Below the pieces are notes generated by a model, which saw only the letters and a list, made by a program, of their open reading frames with translations, had not been told where the DNA came from and did not search any database. A stretch of 29,455 nucleotides of DNA from Bacillota bacterium (lineage in GTDB: Bacteria > Bacillota > Clostridia > Peptostreptococcales > Anaerovoracaceae): assembly GCA_016284485.1 (NCBI GenBank), contig JAEEOX010000154.1, positions 1 through 29,455 of the forward strand. Direction: 5' to 3'. Made by a program: the position numbers and the translations under genes. Below are positions 15,641-21,971 of the stretch, one piece after another; position 1 is the first letter of the stretch, and each line of letters opens with the position of its first letter.

Positions 15641-15909
15641 CTTAAAAAGCATTTTGTAGGATGGAGCTTCCGCAGCGTCGGTTCTTAGCGATCCGCAAGC
15701 CGTCAGATCAATTCGTACTGCCTGTGGCAGTTCCCGTGCAAAAGTATGGGTGCGGGTCCGTATTTATACGGAGAAGCGACCATCCTTTTGCGCGGGTAGA
15801 GTCGCGGAGCGACTCGAATTGATCTGTCGATAAGCGAAGCGGTCGCTTAGAACCGCTACGCGAGGACTGAGCGCAAGCGGCTCCATCCTACAAAAGATGA
15901 TTTTTAAAG
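15641..15909 (-). repeat. Ornithine-operon structured element A (ortB-oraS gap)
   Basis: A 269-nt nested fold. A perfect 16-bp stem joins 15652-15667 (TTTTGTAGGATGGAGC) and 15880-15895; weaker A/T pairing continues outward over the ortB stop (15901-15909 with 15641-15648). The shared core CGGTTCTTAGCGA (15679) faces TCGCTTAGAACCG (15843). Then come AGATCAATTCG (15705-15715) / CGAATTGATCT (15815-15825), CCCGTGCAAAAG / CTTTTGCGCGGG, and hairpins ACTGCC-TGT-GGCAGT, CCGTAT-TT-ATACGG and AGTCGC-GGA-GCGACT. The layout matches element B stem for stem, though the inner stems have different sequences. The oraS ribosome binding site (15609-15614) lies outside. The whole 304-nt gap holds no other feature. 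Confidence 0.87.
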
Positions 15910-17322
15910 TCCAAGAGTTTCCTTTACGAAAGCGATGTCGGTCTTTGTCTCGTCAGCCAGATACTGGAGGTCTTCCGGTGTAAGGTTCTCGAGAGCAACG
16001 CCCGCCTTCTGTACGGCCTTCTTGATCCTGGAACGTCTGAAGTGATCCAGGTCAGCCACTTTGTGCTTGATGTAGCTGGGGTCTTTCGGAAGTATGATGT
16101 TGACACCCGGCTTATCCTCTTCCTGAGGAATACCGAAGTGGATGTCGATGCCGTTCTCTCTTGCGAATGCAAGCTGCGGCTGGATGTGCTTGCCGGCTCC
16201 GGTGTACTCTGTCTCGGAAACTACGAGGATAGCGTCCTCGGGCATCTCCTGAGCCAGGGAGAAGGCAGCTGTAAGAGCTGTGTTGCCTGCAGGACCTCTC
16301 TCAAGTCCTTCCAGGTTGGCCAGCATCTCTGTCATGTACAGGAACTCGCCCTGAGTTACTGTGACGTACTTGTCCATGTAGCGGAGAGGTCTCGCTGCGG
16401 AACGGGGAACGTCGGAGTGGTCGGGGTCTGTAGCATAGGGAACGCCGAATCCGGTGTGTCCTGTGGTGCAGGACTTACGGTTGAAGTCGACGTCGGATGC
16501 CATTGAAAGTCCGCTGAGGTCGATGGATGCTGCATATACTTTGGTATCCTTGCAGCCGGCCTTAAGCAGTCCTCTTGCAGTACCTGTCAGCATTCCGCCG
16601 CCTGCGTTGGTGCAGACTACCAGGTCCGGATCTCTTCCCAGCTTCTCTCTGCACTGCATCGCGATCTCGTAGCCGAGAGTCTCGATACCGGAGATACCGA
16701 AGGGTGAGTAAAGGGAAGCGTTGAAGAATCCTGTGTCCTCAAGTACGGAAAGTGTGGTGTAGAAAAGCTCGGGTCCTACTGTGAGCTGGATAACTTCAGC
16801 TCCGAGAGCCTCGCACTTTCTGGCCTTCTCAACGATCTCAGGCTGGCCGATTCCCTTGGAATCATAGCACTCCTGAACGATGATGCACTCAAGTCCCTGC
16901 ATTGCGGCCTGGGAAGCAACGGCTGCGCCGTAGTTTCCGGATGTTGCTGCTACAACGCCCTTGTAGCCAAGCTTCTTGGCGTGAGCGCATGCGCAGGCAG
17001 CACGTCTGTCCTTGAAGGAACCGGAAGCGTTGGCAGCTTCGTCCTTGACGAAGATCCTGGCGCCGTAACCCGGCTTAGCATATTTTCTTGCGAGAGCTGT
17101 GATGTTTCTCAGCTCGAGAAGCGGTGTGTTGCCAACTCCTGTTCTGGACTGGATCCTGTTGATCTCGTCCAGGGTGTAGTTGGTTGATTTCATAAGAGCT
17201 TCATAATCGAAGGCAACTGAGCCGGACTCGAAGGGTGTGTAGTCAAGTCCAAGGGCTTCCTTCATGATGTCGTTGCCTCTTGCCATCACGGAATCATAAT
17301 CTTTTGGTAAATTCACTGCCAT
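15904..17322 (-). CDS. ortB: 2-amino-4-oxopentanoate thiolase, beta (PLP) subunit
   Basis: A 472-residue fold-type II PLP protein related to threonine synthase. The PLP lysine lies in NASGSFKDRRAA (K104), and a glycine-rich phosphate-binding loop follows near VVCTNAGGGMLTG. With OrtA it cleaves 2-amino-4-oxopentanoate with CoA to D-alanine and acetyl-CoA, the energy-yielding step of the pathway. Its ATG overlaps the ortA stop by one base (TAATG), and its GGAGGTGAG site lies inside the end of ortA, implying coupled translation for a two-subunit enzyme. The stop codon is drawn into the outer part of structured element A. Confidence 0.95.
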   Translation of the reverse strand: MAVNLPKDYDSVMARGNDIMKEALGLDYTPFESGSVAFDYEALMKSTNYTLDEINRIQSRTGVGNTPLLELRNITALARKYAKPGYGARIFVKDEAANASGSFKDRRAACACAHAKKLGYKGVVAATSGNYGAAVASQAAMQGLECIIVQECYDSKGIGQPEIVEKARKCEALGAEVIQLTVGPELFYTTLSVLEDTGFFNASLYSPFGISGIETLGYEIAMQCREKLGRDPDLVVCTNAGGGMLTGTARGLLKAGCKDTKVYAASIDLSGLSMASDVDFNRKSCTTGHTGFGVPYATDPDHSDVPRSAARPLRYMDKYVTVTQGEFLYMTEMLANLEGLERGPAGNTALTAAFSLAQEMPEDAILVVSETEYTGAGKHIQPQLAFARENGIDIHFGIPQEEDKPGVNIILPKDPSYIKHKVADLDHFRRSRIKKAVQKAGVALENLTPEDLQYLADETKTDIAFVKETLGL

Positions 17323-17624
17323 TATTTCTCACCTCCGTGAAGGATCTCTCTCAGCTGACGGTCGATCTCGATGATCTCGGGAACGAAGTCGCCATAGCTG
17401 TGAGTGTAATGAGGTCTCTCTTCGAAAAGAGTTCCCTTTTCAAGACGTCCTGCTGCTGTAAGAACTGTTACTTCGTCTCCGATCTCAGCGGCCTCGTCCT
17501 GTAAAAAACCTTTAGTCCACATCTGAAGGTCAGATGCCCTTGTATCGTCGGGAAGTTTTCCCGTACGCTGCTCGGATCTGAGTACGATGTTATGGATGCG
17601 GACCCAATCTCCTTTTTTAGCCAT
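17322..17624 (-). CDS. ortA: 2-amino-4-oxopentanoate thiolase, alpha subunit
   Basis: A 100-residue protein matching the short OrtA subunit, starting MAKKGDWVRIHNIVLRSEQR and containing RLEKGTLFEERPHYTHSYGDF. The start at 17624 is preferred over one 63 nt upstream because AAGGAGAG lies 6-7 nt before it and the extra residues (MTHGARRRRSACL) come from a hairpin sequence in the ord-ortA gap. It overlaps ortB by one base. It acts only together with OrtB in thiolytic cleavage of 2-amino-4-oxopentanoate. Confidence 0.93.
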   Translation of the reverse strand: MAKKGDWVRIHNIVLRSEQRTGKLPDDTRASDLQMWTKGFLQDEAAEIGDEVTVLTAAGRLEKGTLFEERPHYTHSYGDFVPEIIEIDRQLREILHGGEK

Positions 17625-17650
17625 TTTTCTCTCCTTATTTGCTGACATGA

Positions 17651-17676
17651 GGCACGCCGATCGCCGCCGGCGTGCC
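17651..17676 (-). repeat. Intercistronic hairpin between ord and ortA
   Basis: GGCACGCC (17651-17658) and GGCGTGCC (17669-17676) form a perfect 8-bp stem with a 10-nt loop; flanking ATG/CAT triplets could add three pairs. It occupies the 85-nt gap between ord and ortA. No U-run follows, so termination is unlikely; it is probably an mRNA processing or stability hairpin. Confidence 0.6.
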
Positions 17677-17709
17677 CCATGAGTCATAAATCAAATTAAG
17701 CTCGTCTGA

Positions 17710-18765
17710 TTATTTTACGATCTTCTTGTCTTCTGCGATGAAGTCTCTGAAGTCGCCCATGATAGCTCTGGGAATCGGAAGGTCGATCATTGTCTTGAGG
17801 CCGGGCTCAGCATTGATAACGAACGGGATCATGTTCACGCACATAGCGATTGTTCCAAGTCCTCCTTCGATCTCGGGAGAGTTCTTCATGTTTACGTTGG
17901 GAGTTCCCTTGATGATTACATAGTCACCGGTCTGGATGCCGACCTGCTCGGGCTCGATCTGCTGCGGGTGATCCATGTGTACGGGGATTCCGCCGGAGAG
18001 CTTAGCTTCTGCTGTCATGGCAACGCCTGCGCAGGAACCTGCTGCTGCGAATCCGTAGGGGGACTTTCTGTCAACGTCAGTTGTGATGGGGTTCATGTCC
18101 TGGGAGAACTCTTCAACCTTGAGTCCCATACCAGCAGCCATCATGCCAACGGACTCTGCGAATCCAACGTGGCCGGACATTGTGTGGTTAGCTTTCCTCT
18201 CAAGGAATTCCTCAACGGGGATGCCGATGCCCTGCTCATGCATTACGAGCGGTCCGAAGGGTGAAAGTGAGTTGACTCTTCTTGAAGTGATCTCTTCAAC
18301 GTCTGTAAGTACGCCTGTCCAAACGAGAACCAGAAGGTCCATGATGTGGCCGGGGTTAACGCCTGTTCCAAGGATGGAAACGCCGTTTTCCTTAGCGATC
18401 TTGTCAAGTTCAGCTGCGAGGTCAGGATTCTGAGCTGCAGGGAATGCCATCTCTTCTGCGGAAGTGATGCAGTTGATCTTCTGCTCAAGGATAAACTTCA
18501 TCTTGGGGAAAGCTTCCTTTGTGAAGGAGTCGGTGCAGAGAAGAACGATGTCAGCTGCGCCGGGCTTGATGATGGACTCGTCCTGGATGATGACGTCCGG
18601 TCTGTCGCCTCTCTCTGTCTTGATGTAGTCATACATGGAAGTTCCGATCTTCTTGTTTCTTCCAACGACGCCTACGATCTCAACGCCCTTCTTCCTGAGA
18701 AGCATGTCAGCCATTCCGCCGCCCATTGAGCCTAAACCCCAAATGATTACTTTTACATTTTCCAT
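17710..18765 (-). CDS. ord: 2,4-diaminopentanoate dehydrogenase
   Basis: A 351-residue NAD(P)-dependent oxidoreductase. The N-terminal Rossmann motif VIIWGLGSMGGGMADMLL carries GxGxxG at residues 10-15, followed by a DapB-like C-terminal domain with GTGVNPGHIMDL and GHVGFAESVGMMAAGMG. In the pathway it oxidatively deaminates (2R,4S)-2,4-diaminopentanoate to 2-amino-4-oxopentanoate, releasing ammonium. GAGGAGGAAT precedes the ATG. It is the first gene behind the -24/-12 promoter, with a leader of about 70 nt, and heads the ord-ortA-ortB-oraS-oraE-GlmL-orr order. Confidence 0.95.
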   Translation of the reverse strand: MENVKVIIWGLGSMGGGMADMLLRKKGVEIVGVVGRNKKIGTSMYDYIKTERGDRPDVIIQDESIIKPGAADIVLLCTDSFTKEAFPKMKFILEQKINCITSAEEMAFPAAQNPDLAAELDKIAKENGVSILGTGVNPGHIMDLLVLVWTGVLTDVEEITSRRVNSLSPFGPLVMHEQGIGIPVEEFLERKANHTMSGHVGFAESVGMMAAGMGLKVEEFSQDMNPITTDVDRKSPYGFAAAGSCAGVAMTAEAKLSGGIPVHMDHPQQIEPEQVGIQTGDYVIIKGTPNVNMKNSPEIEGGLGTIAMCVNMIPFVINAEPGLKTMIDLPIPRAIMGDFRDFIAEDKKIVK

Positions 18766-18846
18766 TACTTATTCCTCCTCATTTGATTGAAAACGATATA
18801 CTTAACATCCCAAAGGGTGTAAGTTTTAATTACATTATTATATATC

Positions 18847-18861
18847 GCAAGTTTTATGCCA
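18847..18861 (-). promoter_or_regulatory. Sigma-54 (-24/-12) promoter of the ornithine operon
   Basis: On the minus strand the sequence reads TGGCATAAAACTTGC, with the invariant GG (18860-18859) and GC (18848-18847) separated by exactly 10 nt, as sigma-54 promoters require. Transcription should start near 18835, about 70 nt before ord. An enhancer-binding regulator is encoded directly upstream, which strongly supports it. Confidence 0.85.
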
Positions 18862-18957
18862 TGCGGCTTTAAAAATAATGTATACATGAAAGGACGTTTT
18901 TTGTACTCCTACCACAAAAAACCCCGCCCGCAGCCCGATTCTTTGGCCAAATATACG

Positions 18958-18982
18958 AAAAACCGGCCTTTCTGCGGCCGGT
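18958..18982 (-). terminator. Terminator of the sigma-54 activator gene
   Basis: On the minus strand ACCGGCC (18982-18976) pairs with GGCCGGT (18968-18962), followed by TTTTTCG. It lies between the activator's operator sites and the -24/-12 promoter, so it shields the operon from read-through while leaving enhancer contact possible. Confidence 0.7.
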
Positions 18983-19006
18983 CCCGTGGTCTCCGGGCCC
19001 AGCGCG

Positions 19007-19045
19007 TGCAAAATATTTTGCGATTTATATGCAAAGTATTTTGCA
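19007..19045 (-). promoter_or_regulatory. Paired operators (upstream activating sequences)
   Basis: Two palindromes, TGCAAAATATTTTGCG (19007-19022) and TGCAAAGTATTTTGCA (19030-19045), lie with centres 23 bp apart, about two helical turns, and roughly 190 bp upstream of the predicted start. This is the arrangement expected for a dimeric or hexameric enhancer-binding protein. A further CCGGGCC / GGCCCGG inverted repeat (18993-18999, 19051-19057) brackets the pair. The same palindrome recurs at the activator's own promoter. A possible bent or cruciform structure between the arms has not been tested. Confidence 0.75.
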
Positions 19046-19071
19046 CACAAGGCCCGGAATGCCCATGAATA

Positions 19072-20463
19072 CTAGCGTATGTCGTACTTCCTCAGCTTGT
19101 GCTGGAGGGTCTGGCGCTTGATGGAAAGCGCCGCCGCGGCCTTGGAGATGTTGCCCTTGGCCCTGACCATCTCGTCTGCGATGATCTGCTTCTCCACAGA
19201 GCTCAGGTACTTGTCCAGGGGCATCGTCTGATCGTAGCGCGTGGTGGGTTCCTGCATAGGGACCACCTCCTCCGGCATGGAAAGATGCTTCTCCGTCAAA
19301 ACGTGCTCGTTGTCCGCCATAGATACCGCCTGCTCAATGATATTCTCCAGTTCCCTGACGTTTCCGGGATAGTCGTAGGCCCTCAGCTTCTGGGCCGCGC
19401 CGTCGGAAAGCATCCAGACCTGCTTGTTGTATCGGCGGTTGTACTTGTCCAGAAACTTCTCCGAAAGGGGAACTATGTCGTCCACCCTCTCCCGGAGCGG
19501 CGGGATGGAAATGTTGATGACATTCAGTCTGTAGTACAGGTCCTTCCTCAGCAGCCCCTTTGCGATGAGTTCCTCGGGAGCCTCGTTTACGGTGGCGATG
19601 ATCCTCACGTCGATGGGAATGTCCCGGGAGCCGCCTACCCGCCTGATGTAGGACTCCTGGAGGACACGGAGCAGCTTGGACTGCAGGTCATAGGGCATGG
19701 CCGAGATCTCGTCCAGCAAAAGCGTGCCGCCGCTGGCCTGCTCGAAAAGCCCCGCCCTGTCCACGGCTCCGGTGAAAGCGCCCTTGGCCGTTCCGAAGAG
19801 CAGGCCTTCCAGAAGGCTTTCGGGGATGGCCGCGCAGTTCTGGGCCAGGAAGGGCTTGCCCGCCCGTGACCCGTTGTTGTGTATGCTCTGGGCGATGAGC
19901 TCCTTGCCCGTTCCCGTCTCGCCGTAGATGAACACCGAAGCGTCGTTGATGGCGGCCTTGCGGGCACGCTTCACCACCTCCAGGAACCGCTCGTTCTCAC
20001 CGTATATGTCGTCGAAGGTGTATTTCATGATCTCCCGGCCCCTGATGGGAGCGTGTTCCATCTTGCCCTCCTGGATCTCCAGCAGAGAGTCCGACACCCT
20101 TCTCAGGTCAGTGATGTTCTTGGACACCTCGATGGCTGCGACGGTCCTGCCGTCCACCATTACCGGGATGGTGGTGTTCTCCGTGGTTATCTCCTTGCCG
20201 TAGAGATTCTTGTAGGTCTGCTGGGCGTTCCTGGTGGCCTGGTCGCGGCTTAGGGCCCTGTAGATGGTACTTTCCCCCAGCTCGAAGTCCGGGAATGCCT
20301 CGTGGAACTTCTTTCCCAGCACATCCCTGACGTGGACCTTTTCCGTGCCGGCCATGGCCTTGTTGTAATGTATCCCCACGCCCTGGCTGTCAACGATGTA
20401 TATCCCCTCGTCCAGGAGCTCTATGAGCTCGTCCACCAGAGCCTTGTATTCTTCTGCGTTCAT
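19072..20463 (-). CDS. Sigma-54-dependent PAS/AAA+/Fis-type activator, probable regulator of ornithine degradation
   Basis: A 463-residue enhancer-binding protein. An N-terminal PAS sensor (about residues 3-110) precedes a AAA+ domain with the Walker A GETGTGKE (about 181-188), the sigma-54 contact loop GAFTGA (about 228-233) and a Walker B LLLDE. The C-terminus is a Fis-type helix-turn-helix, GNISKAAAALSIKRQTLQHK. I start it at the ATG 20463 because GGAGGG lies 7-8 nt upstream and the -10 box at 20487-20492 leaves little room for the ATG at 20484. The PAS domain could sense ornithine or a product; the ligand is not known. The convergent evidence of its promoter, operators and neighbouring operon makes local regulation very likely. 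Confidence 0.92.
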   Translation of the reverse strand: MNAEEYKALVDELIELLDEGIYIVDSQGVGIHYNKAMAGTEKVHVRDVLGKKFHEAFPDFELGESTIYRALSRDQATRNAQQTYKNLYGKEITTENTTIPVMVDGRTVAAIEVSKNITDLRRVSDSLLEIQEGKMEHAPIRGREIMKYTFDDIYGENERFLEVVKRARKAAINDASVFIYGETGTGKELIAQSIHNNGSRAGKPFLAQNCAAIPESLLEGLLFGTAKGAFTGAVDRAGLFEQASGGTLLLDEISAMPYDLQSKLLRVLQESYIRRVGGSRDIPIDVRIIATVNEAPEELIAKGLLRKDLYYRLNVINISIPPLRERVDDIVPLSEKFLDKYNRRYNKQVWMLSDGAAQKLRAYDYPGNVRELENIIEQAVSMADNEHVLTEKHLSMPEEVVPMQEPTTRYDQTMPLDKYLSSVEKQIIADEMVRAKGNISKAAAALSIKRQTLQHKLRKYDIR

Positions 20464-20486
20464 AAAAATGCCCTCCGTACACATCG

Positions 20487-20515
20487 ATTATATCACAGTG
20501 CATAATATTTTGCAC
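20487..20515 (-). promoter_or_regulatory. Promoter and autoregulatory operator of the sigma-54 activator
   Basis: On the minus strand a TATAAT (20492-20487) has GTGCAA as a weak -35 17 nt upstream. The palindrome TGCATAATATTTTGCA (20499-20514) overlaps the -35 and spacer, matching the two operators before the ornithine operon. Binding here should repress the activator's own gene. Confidence 0.65.
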
Positions 20516-20562
20516 CTGTTTTATGAGTCCGCCACGGGGTAAATATTTTGTTGTCTGTGCTC

Positions 20563-20591
20563 TGTTAATTCCCACTCTGCTATGGTAAAAT
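20563..20591 (+). promoter_or_regulatory. Possible promoter of the ArsR-EamA-HD operon
   Basis: TATGGTAAAAT (ending 20591) is an extended -10 with TG at the correct place. The best -35 with a 17-nt spacer is a poor TGTTAA (20563-20568). It lies about 70 nt before the ArsR-type gene, in the gap shared with the divergent activator. Confidence 0.35.
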
Positions 20592-20663
20592 ATCCCAGTA
20601 CGGGCAGGTTTTGCGCCGGGCTGGACCGGCCGCGGCACACCGCGCCCGAAGGAAGGAAAGTTT

Positions 20664-20987
20664 ATGAGAATCAGAAGAGACAAAAACGATTTTGACGAGG
20701 ACGAGGTCGTCCTCATCGCCGACGTGTCCGACTCGCTGGCGCACCCTCTCAGGGTGAAGATGCTCAAATACATAATGAAAGCCAACATGGAGCTCCGCGG
20801 GGTCTGCACCAAGGACCTGGTGGAGGAATTCGGCTACGCGCAGGCCACCGTATCCCAGCACATGAAGAAGCTGATCCAGTCGGGGCTTGTGGAGGTCAGG
20901 CACGAACATAAATTCAACTACTACTACGTGAACTTCGGGCTTTTCGTGCGCTACGCCGACCTGGCCAAGAAGTTCACCATGGAATAG
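20664..20987 (+). CDS. ArsR-type winged-helix regulator
   Basis: A 107-residue ArsR-like repressor. The HTH core is DSLAHPLRVKMLKYIM, the recognition helix AQATVSQHMKKLIQSGLVEV, and a wing with RHEHKFNYYYVN follows. The N-terminus is acidic (DFDEDEVVLIADV). No cysteine-rich metal site of the ArsR/SmtB alpha-3 type (CxCxxC) is visible, so it probably senses a small organic molecule or redox change instead. GGAAGGAAAG precedes the ATG. It opens the four-gene plus-strand operon and divergently faces the sigma-54 activator, so it likely controls the transporter behind it. Confidence 0.82.
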   Translation: MRIRRDKNDFDEDEVVLIADVSDSLAHPLRVKMLKYIMKANMELRGVCTKDLVEEFGYAQATVSQHMKKLIQSGLVEVRHEHKFNYYYVNFGLFVRYADLAKKFTME

Positions 20988-21023
20988 AGGCGGCGCGACA
21001 GGCGGCGCGGCGCAACAGGCGGC

Positions 21024-21929
21024 ATGAGTGACGTACGCAAAGGCTACATCTGCACACTGACCTACGGAGCAATGCTGGGGCTGATCGGGTTCTTCACCAC
21101 CACCCTGGGGAACATGGGACTCACGTCGTTCCAGATCAACTTCGAGAGGTTCCTGGTGACCGTGATCTCCATAGGGATCTACCTGGCGGCAGTCCGCGGC
21201 AGGGAAGGCTTCAGGATCGACCTGAAGGGCTTCCTGATCTGCGCCTTCCTGGGGATCCTGGGAGACGTGATCATGGCCTACTGCTACGTGGAAGCCATAG
21301 CCAGCATCGGCATGGGTCTGGCGGCGGTCATACTGTACACCGCCCCGATCTTCAGCACCATACTGGCCCGGATCTTCCTTAAGACCCCCTTCAACCGGTA
21401 CAAAGGCATCGCCCTGGTGCTGAACCTCCTGGGCTGCTTCCTGGCGGTGACCGGAGGCAAGGCCTCCCTGAGCGGTCTTCCCATGTACGGCATAGCGATC
21501 GGGTTCCTCTGCAGTTTTTTCTTCGCGGTGAACATTCTGGTAAGCCAGTTCGCCACCGACGGCAGAGACCCCATAACCGTATGCTTCTACACCTTCCTGG
21601 TGGGAGTCGTCTGCCTGCTCTTCATAGTGCAGCCCTGGTCTGCCGGCCCGGAGATCTGGGCGCCCCGCGTCCTCATGGTCAGCGTCCCCTACGGTCTCCT
21701 GGAGGGTGCCCTGGGATACGTGCTGTACTACACCGGCATCAAACTGGTCCGGGATCCCGCCAAAGTAAACGTTCTGAGTTCCATCGAAGTCGCCGTTGCG
21801 GCGATCTTCGGAATAATCGTATATAACGAGCCCCACAGCCTGTTAAGGTTCGTGGGCATGGCCCTTATCCTGGTCTCCATGTGGTTCGTGGGACGTACCC
21901 CGAAGGAGCCCAGGCTGGAAAGCCGGTAG
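21024..21929 (+). CDS. EamA/DMT-family transporter (second copy)
   Basis: A 301-residue protein with ten hydrophobic segments and two EamA repeats: GAMLGLIGFFTTTLGNMGLT in the first and VLSSIEVAVAAIFGIIVYNE in the second. Each half ends in the usual conserved helix. It probably moves a small metabolite or amino acid across the cytoplasmic membrane. The start ATG is preceded only by GGCGGCGCGGCGC-type repeats with no Shine-Dalgarno, so translation may depend on coupling to the ArsR gene 36 nt upstream. It is only distantly similar to the EamA protein at the left end of the window. Confidence 0.86.
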   Translation: MSDVRKGYICTLTYGAMLGLIGFFTTTLGNMGLTSFQINFERFLVTVISIGIYLAAVRGREGFRIDLKGFLICAFLGILGDVIMAYCYVEAIASIGMGLAAVILYTAPIFSTILARIFLKTPFNRYKGIALVLNLLGCFLAVTGGKASLSGLPMYGIAIGFLCSFFFAVNILVSQFATDGRDPITVCFYTFLVGVVCLLFIVQPWSAGPEIWAPRVLMVSVPYGLLEGALGYVLYYTGIKLVRDPAKVNVLSSIEVAVAAIFGIIVYNEPHSLLRFVGMALILVSMWFVGRTPKEPRLESR

Positions 21930-21971
21930 TCATTGCTCAGATTAAGCACTTATCGCAGATTGGAGCAAAAA

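Noticed and set aside
15641..15909. Element A as a cobalamin riboswitch feeding the B12-dependent mutase
   Set aside because: I found no B12-box-like GCCACTG in the element, and the architecture of nested long stems does not resemble the cobalamin aptamer. The position inside an operon and three divergent copies also do not fit.
10722..15909. Elements as insertion sequences or group II introns
   Set aside because: No transposase or reverse transcriptase reading frame is present, and they are under 300 nt. A non-autonomous palindromic repeat cannot be excluded and is kept as the alternative in the findings.
20580..21836. Minus-strand ORF of 418 codons opposite the ArsR and EamA genes
   Set aside because: Its translation is dominated by Val, His, Gln, Asp and Gly, typical of antisense to a membrane protein; no start site or family supports it.
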